Positions 1 through 8,900 of a DNA stretch of 59,938 nt are shown one piece after another (the first letter of the stretch is position 1; each line of letters begins with the position of its first letter). The DNA is taken from positions 1 through 59,938 of the forward strand of contig JAFTCU010000282.1 in NCBI GenBank assembly GCA_017454585.1. The letters run 5' to 3'. Under the pieces are notes generated by a model that searched no databases, was not told the origin of the DNA, and saw only the letters and a program-made list of their open reading frames with translations. The DNA is from Thermoguttaceae bacterium (lineage in GTDB: Bacteria; Planctomycetota; Planctomycetia; Pirellulales; Thermoguttaceae). The position numbers and the translations under genes were made by a program.

Positions 1-513
1 GAGTTTGCGGAACTCGTAGCCGTGATTATGGTACACGAAAATCAGGCCCGCCTCGCTGAGCTTTTTGCCGGCTTCGTTGAATTTTTTCGCGGCGTCCAGC
101 GCCTCGGCTTCGGTCATTCCTTCTTTGCTGTGGCCGTACCACGCGATCCCGGCGTACTTGAACCCGAAGATCTTGGCTTCGTTCAGAATGTTCTGGATCC
201 CTTCCTCGGTGGTGAACTCGTTCCAGCCGTAGTTTCTGCCGGCGGCGATCAGGCCGTATTTGTCGAGCAGAGCTTTGTACTGTTCCGCAGTCAGATCGTA
301 GAAACTGGAGGCTTCGACGTACTTGAAGCCCATATCGGCCGCGAGTTTGATGGCCGCTTCGACGTCATTCTGCGCGATGCTCCGCAGGCTGTACATCTGG
401 AGCCCGACCGGGCCGTGGAACTGGTCGTTCGTTCCGACGCCGTTAGACTGGGCGAAAACGAGGGAAACGCTCATGCAAAACACGAGCGTCAGGAGGGAAA
501 TGAGTTTTTTCAT
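1..513 (-). CDS. Secreted sugar phosphate isomerase/epimerase, 3' end outside the window
   Basis: The complement of 511-513 is an ATG preceded by an AAGAAAGGATC ribosome binding site, and the frame stays open for 171 codons to the left edge, so the C-terminus is missing. The protein starts with a Sec-type signal peptide (MKKLISLLTLVFCMSVSLVFA), followed by FHGPVGLQMYSLR, which is typical of the xylose-isomerase-like TIM-barrel superfamily. Further motifs are AADMGFKYVEASSF, YAGIAWYG and VYHNHGYEF; the last is the conserved His/Glu metal-site segment of secreted sugar phosphate isomerase/epimerases. Such exported epimerases are common in planctomycetes and relatives and are thought to act on sugars in the periplasm. 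The substrate cannot be told. Family assignment is firm; the exact reaction is unknown. Confidence 0.85.
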   Translation of the reverse strand, partial: MKKLISLLTLVFCMSVSLVFAQSNGVGTNDQFHGPVGLQMYSLRSIAQNDVEAAIKLAADMGFKYVEASSFYDLTAEQYKALLDKYGLIAAGRNYGWNEFTTEEGIQNILNEAKIFGFKYAGIAWYGHSKEGMTEAEALDAAKKFNEAGKKLSEAGLIFVYHNHGYEFRKL

Positions 514-610
514 GGTTTGATCCTTTCTTGAAATTTGAAAGAGTTTGATTTTAAAGGAATTTCCCAAAACTTCCTTTCCAAACTCCAGGCCCGTTTCACT
601 TCCAACCTTT

Positions 611-730
611 ATTTAAACACGGATTTTCACGGATTCAAGGGATTAAAAGGATTTTTTCAGAAAAGACTTCCACTTTTTTCTTTAAAAATCCGTGGAAATC
701 CTTTTAATTCGCGGAAATCCGTGTTTAAAT
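611..730. repeat. 120-bp imperfect inverted repeat (MITE- or REP-like hairpin)
   Basis: The left arm begins ATTTAAACACGGATTTTCAC and the right arm ends with its near reverse complement, GAAATCCGTGTTTAAAT. Both arms are built of degenerate ACGGATT / AAGGATT steps, and the centre lies near 660-670. No coding capacity is convincing. The rest of 514-981 contains only a short AT-rich stretch and a weak TATACT box at 918-923 before the esterase gene. Hairpins built from repeated CACGGATT units are frequent between genes in many environmental genomes; this copy may be a mobile or REP-like element. Confidence 0.6.
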
Positions 731-981
731 TGAGGTTTGAACCTGGCTGTGCTTGCACGTGGAAAAAAGGTTTAAAGTTTTCGGAATTTCCCTTAATTAT
801 TCCACAAACCCCGCGCTTCGTCAAGGGGTGAGGGGGATTTTTCGTCTTTTTCCTGAAATTTCAGATTTTTCAGAAATTTCCCGGGGCCGGGCGGTAGGCA
901 AGCGGGGAAAAATGTGCTATACTGGTCGAATCAATGAAAGTCTTTCCAAATCAACTCCCGACTTTTTACAGGAACCCAATC

Positions 982-2484
982 ATGAAAAAATCCCTCCCCA
1001 TTTTGACATTCATTCTGCTTCTTGCCGCGGCGGTCGCGCAGGCCGAAGTGCCGGAAAGCCTCCAGAAAAACCTTCTGCCGGAAGAAATGACATCCGGCGA
1101 AAGAACGTTTGCCCCCAAAGAAATGGTCTTCGAGTGGCTTCTTCCCCAGATCGAGGCCGCCGAGGCGAAGCGGCGCGCCGACTACGAAGCCATGAAAACC
1201 CCTGAGCAGATCGCCGAGTACCAGGCCCGCATGAAGAAAAACTTCATCGACGCGATCGGCGGTTTCCCGGAACGGACGCCGCTCAACGCGAAAATCACCG
1301 GGAAAATCGAAGGCCCTGAATTCACGATCGAAAAGGTCCTCTTTGAGTCCCAGCCCGGTCTGTACGTCACGGCCAATCTTTACCTTCCGAACGAGGTGAA
1401 ATACCCGAAGCCGTGGAACGGCGTGGTCGTGGTTTGCGGGCACAGCCACAACGGGAAGGGGTACGAGAATTACCAGCGGGTCACCGCGCTGCACGCCCTG
1501 AACGGCATCGCCGCGATGATCGTCGATCCGATCGACCAGGGGGAACGCTTCCAGAATATTGACCCGGTTGCGAAGAAAGAACTCTCCGCGAGCGTTCACG
1601 GGCACAATCTCCTCGGGATCGGCTCGATCCTTCTCGGGCGGAACACCGCGATGTTCGAGATCTGGGACGCCATGCGGGCGTTCGACTACATGCAGACCCG
1701 CGACGACATTCGGCACGAAAATCTCGGTCTGGCCGGTCTTTCCGGAGGCGGAACGCAGACTTCCTACGTGATGGCTCTCGAGGACCGCGTCGATGTGGCC
1801 TGCACCTGCTGCTACACCTGCTCACTGTACGGCCTGATGAAGATGAACGAGACGCAGGACGCGGAGCAGAATATTTTTGGCCAGGCCGCCTTTGGGATGG
1901 ACCACGCCGACTACTGCATGATGCGCGCGCCGAAGCCGACGTTTTTCGGGACGGCGACGAAAGATTTCTTCCCGATCGAAATGGGCTGGGAGAGTTTCCG
2001 CGACGCCAAACGCCTTTACTCCCGGATGGGTTACGGGAACCAGGTCGATTTGACCGAAACGGATAATTCGCACGGCTACGACAAAACGCTCCGTGAGGCG
2101 ACCGTCCGCTTCATGCTGCGTTTCCTCGACCATCGCGAAGCGCCGATTTTCGAGCCGGAATGGCTGCAGGCGCACACCGACGAAGAGATCCAGGTGACGC
2201 CGGAAGGGTTCACGATGCTGCTCGACGGAGCGCGCTCGACGTTTGACCTTAATCGTGACTACGCGAAGCAGCTCGCCGCGGCCCGCAAGCCGATCGATGC
2301 CGGGACCGTTGCGAAGATCCGCGATTTGGCAAAAGTCCGCGACGCGAAAGCGTTCGGCGAAATGAAAGTCCAGACTCTCGGCGAGGAAAAACTCGACGGT
2401 CTGACCGTGAAAAAACTCGTTCTGGAGCCGGAACCGGGGATTTCGCTCCCCGCGCTGCTGGTTCAGGCTGCGGGCGCTCCGTAA
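982..2484 (+). CDS. Acetyl-xylan-esterase-like alpha/beta hydrolase, N-terminal catalytic domain (gene interrupted by in-frame TAA)
   Basis: The ATG at 982 follows an ACAGGAA ribosome binding site and opens a signal peptide (MKKSLPILTFILLLAAAVAQA), so it is preferred over the upstream ATG at 934. The protein is about 500 residues long. It has an oxyanion-type segment VVVCGHSHNGKG, a nucleophile elbow GLSGGG with Ser about residue 254, and a late His in DNSHGYDK, giving a complete serine-hydrolase triad pattern. This matches the secreted carbohydrate esterase / dienelactone-hydrolase-like proteins of planctomycetes, which deacetylate plant polysaccharides. The frame ends at a TAA (2482-2484), but the next 561 bases continue in the same frame with homologous-looking sequence, so the natural product was probably about 690 residues. 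The catalytic domain is intact and the truncated protein could still be active. Confidence 0.75.
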   Translation: MKKSLPILTFILLLAAAVAQAEVPESLQKNLLPEEMTSGERTFAPKEMVFEWLLPQIEAAEAKRRADYEAMKTPEQIAEYQARMKKNFIDAIGGFPERTPLNAKITGKIEGPEFTIEKVLFESQPGLYVTANLYLPNEVKYPKPWNGVVVVCGHSHNGKGYENYQRVTALHALNGIAAMIVDPIDQGERFQNIDPVAKKELSASVHGHNLLGIGSILLGRNTAMFEIWDAMRAFDYMQTRDDIRHENLGLAGLSGGGTQTSYVMALEDRVDVACTCCYTCSLYGLMKMNETQDAEQNIFGQAAFGMDHADYCMMRAPKPTFFGTATKDFFPIEMGWESFRDAKRLYSRMGYGNQVDLTETDNSHGYDKTLREATVRFMLRFLDHREAPIFEPEWLQAHTDEEIQVTPEGFTMLLDGARSTFDLNRDYAKQLAAARKPIDAGTVAKIRDLAKVRDAKAFGEMKVQTLGEEKLDGLTVKKLVLEPEPGISLPALLVQAAGAP

Positions 2485-2493
2485 AATACGGAC

Positions 2494-3045
2494 GTGTTGA
2501 TTTATTTTAGCGACTCGGGAAAAACGGCCGGGTGGGATGAAAATATTCTGCCGCTGGTGAAGGCCGGGAAGTCCGTGCTGACCGTCGATCTGCGCGGCTA
2601 CGGCGAGACACACTCTTTTGCTGACGCGAAACGGCAGTACTACCGCAACGAGTTCCTCGGCACGGACGGAAAGGAATTTTACATCGCGTACAATCTAGGG
2701 AAAACGTTCGTCGGTTACCGTACGGACGACCTGCTCGCCGTCACGCGGTGGCTCAAGGCCCAGAGTTTCTGCGCCAACGTAGAACTGTACGGCCTTTCGG
2801 AAGCGTGTATCCCGGTACTTCACGCGGCGGTTTTGGAAAAGGCGGCGGGAACGTACTCGCATGTGACGGTGGAGAATTGCCTCGTTTCCTGGACCAACAC
2901 GGTGGAAAACGGCGGGCACTCCAACACGCCGCTCGTCAGCACGGTCCACGGCGCACTGAAGGTTTACGACCTTCCGGAAATGCGGGACTTTTTGGGTGAC
3001 TCGCTGACGGTAAAGTCTCTGAAAGACGCGAACCTGAAGAAATAG
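2494..3045 (+). pseudogene. C-terminal half of the same esterase, cut off by the stop at 2482-2484
   Basis: This stretch lies in the same reading frame as the preceding hydrolase. It has no ribosome binding site and begins in mid-domain with a TTG-initiated VLIYFSDSGK strand. It carries a second alpha/beta-hydrolase-like fold: a strand with a turn (LTVDLRGYGETHSF), a YRTDDLLAVTRWL helix, and an elbow-like LYGLSEACIP. The last lacks the second Gly of GxSxG, so this domain looks non-catalytic even in the full protein. Planctomycete two-domain esterases of this type usually continue without a break. A single base change (for example GAA to TAA at 2482) or a sequencing error would explain it. Confidence 0.6.
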
Positions 3046-3081
3046 GGAAGGTTCTTTCAGATCCGGCCTGAAAAAGATTTT

Positions 3082-3120
3082 GAGGAAAGAGCTTCTTCGG
3101 TGGTTCTTTCCTCTAATTTT
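3082..3120 (+). terminator. Hairpin terminator after the split esterase
   Basis: GAGGAAAGA at 3082-3090 pairs with TCTTTCCTC at 3105-3113. The stem is followed by a T-rich stretch, TAATTTTAG. It lies 37 bases after the esterase stop and before the promoter of the TPR gene. Confidence 0.55.
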
Positions 3121-3204
3121 AGTTGAAGTACAGTGGTTTTCCCATCTTTTTTGGATTTTCATCTATTTTTTCAGAAAAAATTTCCATCCTCTCGCTCCCC
3201 CCGC

Positions 3205-3232
3205 TTGCAAAAAACTTAAAACGTGGTAGAAT
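3205..3232 (+). promoter_or_regulatory. Sigma70-like promoter of the TPR gene
   Basis: TTGCAA (3205-3210) and TAGAAT (3227-3232) are separated by 16 bases, about 60 bases upstream of the TPR start. The same TTGCNN-N16-TANAAT layout recurs at 49895 and, on the other strand, at 37963-37990, which supports it. Confidence 0.5.
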
Positions 3233-3295
3233 ACAATATAATATTTTAGTGTCATTTTTGGGGTATGCGCTAATTCATTGATCAAACAAAATATC

Positions 3296-4699
3296 ATGTC
3301 CGAAGAACCAGTAGTACAAAACGAAAATTCAGAAGCCACTTCCGCCCTTCCCGTTATTTCGCCGGCAAAGCGTAAACAGCTTCAAAAAACGTTTGAACTT
3401 GGTATGCAAAAGCATAACCAGAAAAACTATGATTATGCGACGGAGCTTTTGTTGGCGTGTGCATGTGCGGATCCTGGCAATGCGGCTTATGTTCAGGGTT
3501 TGCTGAATCACCTCAAAGACAAATACGAAAAATCCAGGGGCAAAGGTCATCCGATGGCTTTCCTGAAACTCCTGGGTCCCAAAGGCGCTATCAAAAAAGC
3601 AAAGGCTAAAAAAGACTGGGCGGCCGCAATGGAAGCCGGTTATAAGGGCCTTGTTTGGAACCCCTGGGATTTCAACGTCCTCAGTATGATGGTCGAAGCC
3701 GGGCAGGAATTGGGTTTGACGGATGTTCCGCTCCTTCTGCTTAAAATGGCATTGGAAGGAAACCCGAAGGATATTAATATCAACCGTTTCTGCGGCACGA
3801 AGCTCGAAGAACTCGGTCGTATTAACGAAGCGTACCAGTGTTGGCGCCGTGTGAGTGAAATGAAGCCGGGCGATAAAGAGACGGAAGCCGTACTTTCCCG
3901 TCTGACCATCGCGCGAACCATCAAGGAAACCGGTTACTCTGCCGCTCCGGCCAAATCTGCCAGTGCCAAGGTGGTGGCGAAGGACGCTTCGGGCGCTACG
4001 ATGGAAATGACGCAAGAGGAACTCCTTGAGGAACAGATCAAGCACAATCCGAAAAACGCTTCGACCTACATCGAACTGGCGGACATTCACATTCAGGTCG
4101 AGCATTTCGACAAAGCAGAAGACGTTCTCAAGCGTGGTGTGAAAAACTGTGGTCCCGGCGATGGGATGCAGGACAAGCTGGAGGACGTTCAAATCCGCCG
4201 TATGCGTCAGAAGATGTCCAAGGTGGACCGTGCGAGCGACGAGTGGAAGAAGCTGCGACTCGAAATGAACGAAACCGAGCTGGGTATTTGGAAGAACCGC
4301 TGCGAACGTTACCCGAACAACCTGGGCTTCAAGTATGACCTTGGTCTTCGTTATCAGATGAAGGGTGATAACGACGAAGCGATCAAACAGTTCCAGATTT
4401 CCAAAAAGGAACCGCGCCGTGCCGGTCTTTCGTGCCTCGCACTGGGGCAGTGTTTCCAGGCCATTAAGCAGTACAGTCTGGCGATGGCGAACTATCAGGA
4501 AGCAATCGAGAAGATCCCGGATCGTGACGCGGATAACCGCAAGAAAGCGTATTATTTGGCTGGTAAACTTTCTCTTTCGCTGAACGAGCTTGACCGTGCG
4601 AATGAGTTCCTCGCCAAATTGGCCGACATTGATTTCAGTTACAAAGACGTTTCGGAGCTTCTCGCCAAAGTGGAAGCGCAGAGGAACGCCGAGAATTGA
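3296..4699 (+). CDS. Cytoplasmic TPR-repeat protein
   Basis: The ATG at 3296 gives a 467-residue protein; a TTG 18 bases upstream is possible but less likely. There is no signal peptide. An acidic, Ser/Glu-rich N-terminus is followed by many helical pairs of tetratricopeptide type, such as YATELLLACACADPGNAAY, STYIELADIHIQVEHFDKAEDVL, YDLGLRYQMKGDNDEAIKQF and AYYLAGKLSLSLNELDRANEFL. TPR arrays are protein-interaction scaffolds and no catalytic motif is visible. It stands in front of rpsT and coaD with a 113-base gap. Its partner cannot be inferred from the neighbours. Confidence 0.75.
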   Translation: MSEEPVVQNENSEATSALPVISPAKRKQLQKTFELGMQKHNQKNYDYATELLLACACADPGNAAYVQGLLNHLKDKYEKSRGKGHPMAFLKLLGPKGAIKKAKAKKDWAAAMEAGYKGLVWNPWDFNVLSMMVEAGQELGLTDVPLLLLKMALEGNPKDININRFCGTKLEELGRINEAYQCWRRVSEMKPGDKETEAVLSRLTIARTIKETGYSAAPAKSASAKVVAKDASGATMEMTQEELLEEQIKHNPKNASTYIELADIHIQVEHFDKAEDVLKRGVKNCGPGDGMQDKLEDVQIRRMRQKMSKVDRASDEWKKLRLEMNETELGIWKNRCERYPNNLGFKYDLGLRYQMKGDNDEAIKQFQISKKEPRRAGLSCLALGQCFQAIKQYSLAMANYQEAIEKIPDRDADNRKKAYYLAGKLSLSLNELDRANEFLAKLADIDFSYKDVSELLAKVEAQRNAEN

Positions 4700-4812
4700 C
4701 GAATAATGAAAAACGAATGACGGAAAATTTGACTTCGTAGTTCGTGTTTCATTCAAATTACATTTTTTGATTTAAATTTCATTTATTTTTACAGGAGCGA
4801 TTTCGACGAATC

Positions 4813-5085
4813 ATGCCGAATATTAAGAGCGCTAAAAAACGTCTTCGTCAGAACGAAGCCAGAAAAGTTACCAATCTTGCCATCAAACGTACACTGCGTC
4901 GCAACTGCCGTAGTGTTCGTGAAGCCGTTGCCGCCGGAAATATCGAGTTGGCCGAGACGAACTTCCGTCTTGCCTGCAAGAATCTTGACCGTGCAGCTTC
5001 CAAGAAAATCATTCACAAGAATACGGTTTCACGTCTGAAGTCTCGTCTTTCCGCGTGCATCAAAGCCGCCAAGAATGCTGAGTGA
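4813..5085 (+). CDS. rpsT: 30S ribosomal protein S20
   Basis: The product is 90 residues, very basic, and starts with MPNIKSAKKRLRQNEARK, the classic S20 N-terminus. Later segments KTLRRN-like, ACKNLDRAASKKIIHKNTVSRLKSRLS complete the three-helix S20 fold. It binds 16S rRNA early in 30S assembly. An AGGAG motif at 4794-4798 lies about 14 bases before the ATG, longer than usual. The gene sits directly before coaD. Confidence 0.96.
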   Translation: MPNIKSAKKRLRQNEARKVTNLAIKRTLRRNCRSVREAVAAGNIELAETNFRLACKNLDRAASKKIIHKNTVSRLKSRLSACIKAAKNAE

Positions 5086-5206
5086 GCAAGAATTGATCCT
5101 TATACGTTTTATCCTTCGGGGCGATACTTTATGTGTCGTCCCGGGAAAACGTTGGATTTATGTATAGGGATCCAGTCTTTAAGTGTACTTCTATGGAAAT
5201 CCTCTC

Positions 5207-5716
5207 ATGAGCAAACCCAGTATCGCGATTTATCCAGGTTCATTTGATCCCATCACGCTTGGTCACTTGGACATTATGGAGCGTGCAAGCCGAATTTTTG
5301 ACAAACTGATCGTTGGAATAGGGGTAAATCTCGAGAAAAAGCATCTTTTTACGACTGAAGAGCGCATTGAACAAATCAAACTTTCGACGAGTCATCTTCC
5401 GAACGTGGAAATTCGGACATTTAATGGCCTGGCAGTTCGGTTTGTTGAAGAGTGCGGGGCGAACATCATGATCCGCGGCGTACGTCCCATTACGGACATT
5501 CCGGCGGAACTCACCATGATGATGGCCAACCGTCATCTCTCAAGTAAAGTAGAAACGCTTTTCATGATTGCGGACGGTGATTTGGCGCACGTTTCCAGCT
5601 CACTCATCAAGCAGATCGCGGGACTGGCCGACCGTGGAGAATTACGGAAGTTTCTGCCTGAGCCGGTGGTTCCGTACGTGGAAGCAAAATTTCAAAAGAC
5701 GGATTCAGACCGTTAA
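5207..5716 (+). CDS. coaD: Phosphopantetheine adenylyltransferase
   Basis: This enzyme makes dephospho-CoA from 4'-phosphopantetheine and ATP, the fourth step of CoA synthesis, in the cytoplasm. The product is 169 residues, the normal length. It has the nucleotidyl-transferase signature IAIYPGSFDPITLGHLDI near the N-terminus, FTTEERIE, the phosphate-binding IRGVR, and the C-terminal HVSSSLIKQIA. The ATG at 5207 has a GGAAA ribosome binding site; a GTG at 5183 would add eight residues that do not fit the family. Two more CoA genes, panC and coaX, lie elsewhere in this window. Confidence 0.95.
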   Translation: MSKPSIAIYPGSFDPITLGHLDIMERASRIFDKLIVGIGVNLEKKHLFTTEERIEQIKLSTSHLPNVEIRTFNGLAVRFVEECGANIMIRGVRPITDIPAELTMMMANRHLSSKVETLFMIADGDLAHVSSSLIKQIAGLADRGELRKFLPEPVVPYVEAKFQKTDSDR

Positions 5717-5763
5717 ATGCAGGAACGCAGACAGAAAAAGCGAATGAGTCACGAATTCTGAAA

Positions 5764-5808
5764 GGCCTCGGCTGGCATTCAGCGCAATGCCGAGGTCGGT
5801 CTTTTTAA
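5764..5808 (+). terminator. Rho-independent terminator after coaD
   Basis: CCTCGGC (5766-5772) pairs with GCCGAGG (5789-5795), and the hairpin is followed by TCTTTTT at 5800-5806. It ends the rpsT-coaD unit. Confidence 0.7.
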
Positions 5809-5857
5809 TAATCTCGCCAAATCTTTTTCAAAAAGATGAAAAACCTCTAAATCTCTC

Positions 5858-5886
5858 TTGATTTATTTGGTTCTTTTGTGTATTAA
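5858..5886 (+). promoter_or_regulatory. Putative promoter of bamA
   Basis: TTGATT (5858-5863) and TATTAA (5881-5886) are spaced by 17 bases, 55 bases before the bamA ATG and after the coaD terminator. Confidence 0.35.
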
Positions 5887-5940
5887 TTCGTTAATGTGTA
5901 AATTTCTCCAACAGGAATTAACAATACGACGGAATCGTTC

Positions 5941-8900
5941 ATGACGCGAACGCAATCGAACAAAACAGAACGAAAAACGCTCCAAACCCTATGGTCCGAG
6001 TTTGGATTCGGCTTGGTGTGCCTTTTCGTGATTTCCTTCCTGCTGGTTCATCTGGCAGGTACGGGTGTGCGTGCGGACGTTGGAACGCCTTCCGCCTATT
6101 ATATGCCGAAGGACCCCGCAAATATTCAGCCGGGAACGTTCAGCCCCGAGGGGAATTTCTCAAATGCCTCACAGGGGAATGGCGGAACGCAAAAGTCTGA
6201 AGAAGTTTCCGATCCGGGCGACCTTCTTTCCGCCAGGAGCCAAAACTCTCCCGGAAGTGCCGAGCTTTCTGCCGGGAGAAACCGTCAGGAGGATATTTTG
6301 CCGGAAACGTCCGCTATGGAAATCGCTCCGGTAAACACTCCGGTCGGTGCGGACGCGGAGTCCATTCTGACTGGAAACGACCAGCCTGTGGGGGCTTTGC
6401 CTTCGGAACAGACACTTGATTCCGCTTCAGCAGCGCAGCCGGAAAATGCTCTGACTAAAGGAAACGAGCATGAGGGAAAAACGATCGTGGACGTTCAAAT
6501 CATTGGAAATGAACGTCACACGACCGAAAAAATTATGCAGCAGATCCACATGCGCCAGGGACATACGTTCAAATCGATGAACCTTGACGAAGATATTCTG
6601 CGGCTGAACCAGTCGCGTCTCTTTACGCTTGTGGAACCTTATATTCGTTCGGTTCCAGGCGGTGTCATCGTCATGTTTAAGGTGAAGGAACGCCCGGTTC
6701 TGCGTTACCTGCGTTTTCAGGGAAACGGCGGCATCATGATTGGAACGCTCGAAAAAGAGTGCGGACTGGTCACGGGCAAGCCATTCAGCCCGTATGATGT
6801 GGAAGAGGGACGCAAAAAACTCGAAACATTTTACCATTCCCGAGGATTTGCGCGTGTTTCGATCAAGACGATCCAGGGTGACCAGCAGGGCGACCCCGGC
6901 GTCATTTACCTTATTAATCCCGGTCCGAAACTCCGAATCGGCAAAACAACATTCATTGGAAACAAAATCACCTCTGCTGCGCGTCTGAAAACCGTCATTC
7001 AGAGTAAACCTGGTTTCCTTTGGCTCTTTAAAGGGGAACTTCAGGAAGAAAGCCTTCAGAACGATATTCAGGCGCTGGAAGATTATTACCGCCGCCTCGG
7101 TTTCTTCTACGCGAGAATTGGCCGTAAGGTAAAAAGAACGAGCGAAGATGGCTGGAACGACGTGACGTTCGTGATCAATGAAGGTCCGCAGGCGAAAATC
7201 CGTCAGATTCGGTTTGTCGGCAACTCCAAGTTCGCTTCGGAAATGTTGATGAGCGACATGGAAATCGAAGAAGGAAGAGCCTACAACAAAGACCGGCTCG
7301 ACCTGAGCATCGTGAAAGTCCGACGCCGTTACGGGCGCGAAGGGTACGTTTTCGCGAACATCAACGCCGAGGCGAAGATCCTCGACGATCCGGGACAGTG
7401 TGACATCGTTTTTTCGATTCAGGAAGGTAAAATTTACCGCGTTGGCAGGGTAAACGTTCTGATTGAAGGTGAATTCCCACACACGCAGATTTCCACGGTT
7501 TTGAACCGATTGTCAGTCAAACCGGGCGATCTGGTAAACGTCAACGAACTTCAGCAGTCGGAACGCCGTATTCGCGCCTCACAGCTTTTCGCGACAGACC
7601 AGGCACAGGGCAAAATGCCGAAGATCGTTTATTCTCCGCCGGAACTTGCACAGGAAGCGGAAGTCGCAGCTCAAGTTGGCTCGAAAGCGGATGCTTCCGG
7701 AACAACGGACCATCGTCAGCCACAAAATGGTTCCGCGGGAAGTGCGTCCACCTCGGCAGGAAAAGCCAGCGTCGGCGGTGGAGCAGGCCGTGACGCGGTT
7801 TCCGGTACGCATTCCGTGCTGAAACAGACCGTCGCTGACGTGGAAGAAGATTTCCAGCTCGGCCAGAACGAGGCCCTTTTGGACGTGAACATTCATACGA
7901 TCATGCGCCCGAAAGAATCTTCTGATACGACAGATGAAACATCCGAAGAAAACCTTGCCGGGGAGAATTCTGACGATCCCGAAATGGAAAAGTACTGGTG
8001 CATGGAATTTGTGGACCGTGAAAGCGGGGAAACGTTCCGTACGTACGAATTCCCGGAAAGCGACGCGGATTTGTACCTGAATGGTCGTGTCAGTGTTTCC
8101 AATGACGATCCGTCTTATGCTTCCAGACCGGTGAATTTCCGCGAAACCTCGCAGCCGGTCACGCGTATCGTACATTACCCGAATTCTACGGGAGGACAGG
8201 CTGCTTCGGGGTCGGTTCCACTGACACGCATCGAGGTTGCTGAGGATGAGGAACTGAGCGGTACAACATCTGCCGGGCAGACGTCACAGCAGACCAATGC
8301 GCCGGAATGGGCTTCACAGGCATCTGCGGAAGCCGCTCCAGCGGAACAGGTTGCGGATGTGTATCCGCGTACCGGTCAAATGATGTCTCCTCCGCCGCAG
8401 CCGGGAATCAACAATACCGACGTGACGCCATACACGCAGCCCATAGGTGATCCATCAATGGACGGTTACACTCTGGGTGACTGGCAGAGACAGAGCCTTC
8501 CGATTACCGCCGAGATGGAAGAAACGACAACAGGCCGAGTGATGTTTTCGCTGGGCGTCAGTTCTGACTCCGGTCTGGTTGGTTCCGTGGTCGTGGATGA
8601 GCAAAACTTTGATATTCGTCGTTGGCCCACCAGATGGAGCGATATTAAAAACGGCACTTCCTGGCGCGGCCGCGGTCAGCACTTCCGTTTAGAAGCGACC
8701 CCCGGTACAGAAGTTTCCCGTTATGTCGTGAGCTTTGACGAACCGTACCTCTTTAACTCGCAAATCGGTTTGGGAATGAGCGCGATGTACTACGAGCGCA
8801 ACTACAAACCGTGGGATGAACGTCGAATTGGTGGCCAGTTCAATCTGAGCCGCGCACTTACACACGATATGCGGGCGTACCTCGGTTTCCGCGGTTACGA

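Noticed and set aside
22..531. Open frame on the plus strand at the left edge
   Set aside because: It is the shadow of the minus-strand isomerase gene, which has a signal peptide, a ribosome binding site and clear family motifs.
535..831. Small protein gene in the repeat region
   Set aside because: The frame is made of the inverted repeat sequence, without a ribosome binding site or conserved features.
3329..4756. 475-codon open frame opposite the TPR gene
   Set aside because: It has no motif or ribosome binding site, and its composition (many Arg, Phe, Val, His) is that of an antisense frame. The TPR protein on the other strand is clear.
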